The notes under the pieces are model-generated. The model saw nothing but the letters and a program-made list of their open reading frames with translations. It made no database searches and was not told where the DNA came from. The position numbers and the translations under genes were made by a program. This document shows positions 5,752 to 6,714 of a stretch of 6,714 nucleotides of DNA, piece by piece. Source of the DNA: an uncultured Ruminococcus sp. (GTDB lineage Bacteria > Bacillota > Clostridia > Oscillospirales > Ruminococcaceae); assembly GCA_946531975.1 (NCBI GenBank), contig CAMNAY010000093.1, positions 1-6,714 on the forward strand, given 5' to 3'. Every line of letters begins with the position of its first letter. Within the stretch, counting starts at the first letter, position 1.

Positions 5752-6714
5752 ATGCAGAGCATGACCGAAATCAGGCAGGCAGCACTCAGACAGTATCTCA
5801 CCGCAAAGGGGCTGAATCAGCCGCAGCAGGAAGCGGTCTGTACTGTCAGCGGACCCGTCAGCGTGCTTGCGGGCGCGGGCAGCGGCAAGACCACTGCGAT
5901 CGTCAACCGCATCGCGTTCATGATGCGGTTCGGAGATGCGTATTACGGAGAGGTGCCGCCCTGCTCACCGGAGGATACGGCGTTTCTGGAACAGGTCGCG
6001 GAGGGCAAGGCGGAACCGGATGAGCAGCGGCTCACGGAACTGCTGGGCTTTGCGCCCGTTCCCGGCTGGCGCATCCTCGCGATCACATTTACCAATAAAG
6101 CGGCTGCTGAGCTGAAAAGCCGGCTCGAAACGATGCTCGGTGAATCTGCGGCGGATGTCTGGGCAGCGACCTTCCACAGTGCATGCGTCCGGATCCTGCG
6201 GCAGCACATCGACCGGCTCGGATACAGCAGCGATTTTACGATCTACGATGCGGACGACAGCCAGCGTGTTGTCGCTGCATGCGTCAAGGATCCTGCATTG
6301 CAGGAGCCGGGCAGGGGATATGCGATGGAAAAAGCATTCCCGCCCAAAGCCGTCGCGCATGAGATCAGCCGCGCAAAGGACAGACTTCTCTCACCGGAGG
6401 AGCTGTATGATGATGCGGAGGGCGATTTCCGTCTCTGCAAAATCGCACAGATCTACGCGGCATATCAGAAGCGGCTGAAGGAGTCCAATGCCGTGGACTT
6501 TGACGATATCATCTCGCTGACTGTTCAGCTGTTCCGCGAAAATCCCGATGTGCTGGAGAAATATCAGAACCGCTGCCGGTATCTGCTGGTGGACGAGTAT
6601 CAGGATACGAACCCCGCACAGTATGAGCTGATCCGGCTGCTGGCTGAGCGGCACCGGAATCTCTGCGTGGTCGGCGACGACGACCAGAGGATTTATAAAT
6701 TCCGCGGCGCAACC
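5752..6714 (+). CDS. pcrA: UvrD/PcrA-type DNA helicase, N-terminal 321 residues
   Basis: The frame is open from ATG 5752 to the right edge. AAAGGA (5739-5744) is 7 nt upstream, favouring this start over the ATG at codon 4. It is a superfamily 1A 3'-5' helicase, unwinding DNA in repair and replication. Motifs in order: Q-motif LNQPQQEAV (21-29), Walker A AGAGSGKTT (40-48), motif Ia AITFTNKAAAEL (110-121), motif Ib ATFHS (139-143), LDFDDL-equivalent VDFDDI (248-253), Walker B VDEYQDTNPAQY (280-291) and motif III VVGDDDQRIYKFRGA (306-320). Two points differ from Bacillus PcrA: about 40 extra residues between Walker A and motif Ia (roughly 59-105, acidic), and motif III reads QRIYKFRGA where PcrA has QSIYRWRGA. 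The match to PcrA elsewhere is close, but a UvrD-family paralogue is not excluded without the C-terminus. The nearby LexA-like box suggests DNA-damage control. Confidence 0.92.
   Translation, partial: MQSMTEIRQAALRQYLTAKGLNQPQQEAVCTVSGPVSVLAGAGSGKTTAIVNRIAFMMRFGDAYYGEVPPCSPEDTAFLEQVAEGKAEPDEQRLTELLGFAPVPGWRILAITFTNKAAAELKSRLETMLGESAADVWAATFHSACVRILRQHIDRLGYSSDFTIYDADDSQRVVAACVKDPALQEPGRGYAMEKAFPPKAVAHEISRAKDRLLSPEELYDDAEGDFRLCKIAQIYAAYQKRLKESNAVDFDDIISLTVQLFRENPDVLEKYQNRCRYLLVDEYQDTNPAQYELIRLLAERHRNLCVVGDDDQRIYKFRGAT

Noticed and set aside
5673..6023. Small rightward frame starting in the helicase leader
   Set aside because: It has no properly spaced ribosome binding site and runs out of frame through the helicase coding region.

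Overview
The window is about 6.7 kb of fairly GC-rich DNA from what looks like a Gram-positive anaerobe of the Clostridia, perhaps Ruminococcus or a relative. The clues are strong AGGAGG-type ribosome binding sites, sigma-A-type promoters, a Bacillus/Clostridium-type LexA box, a PcrA-like helicase and a secreted protein with long Thr-rich linkers of a kind common in ruminococci. The genus is inferred from style, not from a marker gene.

Layout, left to right. Positions 1-2267 hold a leftward operon. It starts at a good promoter (2239-2267) and encodes a canonical RimK-like ATP-grasp ligase (1295-2185), a second, divergent ATP-grasp protein joined to it by an ATGA overlap (480-1298), and, 14 bp further on, a Sec-secreted protein (1-465, C-terminus beyond the left edge) built of acidic Thr/Ser/Ala-rich sequence followed by near-perfect 12-residue Thr/Lys repeats. 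Positions 2301-5522 hold a second leftward operon: an AI-2E-family membrane protein with an acidic C-terminal tail (4019-5437), quinolinate synthase nadA overlapping its end (3106-4035), and a double zinc-ribbon protein with a C-terminal membrane anchor and a TTG start (2367-3065). It ends in a rho-independent terminator. Positions 5438-5751 are a 314-bp divergent control region with one promoter in each direction and a LexA-like box between them. A rightward UvrD/PcrA-type helicase (5752-6714) runs off the right edge.

How the genes may work together. The helicase is ordinary DNA repair/replication machinery, probably DNA-damage inducible. nadA makes quinolinate for NAD; its operon partners have no evident link to NAD. 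The most interesting unit is the left operon, where two ATP-grasp enzymes of unknown substrate are coupled to a secreted low-complexity protein rich in Thr, Lys, Asp and Glu. This could be a peptide- or protein-modifying system, but the sequence alone does not prove it.
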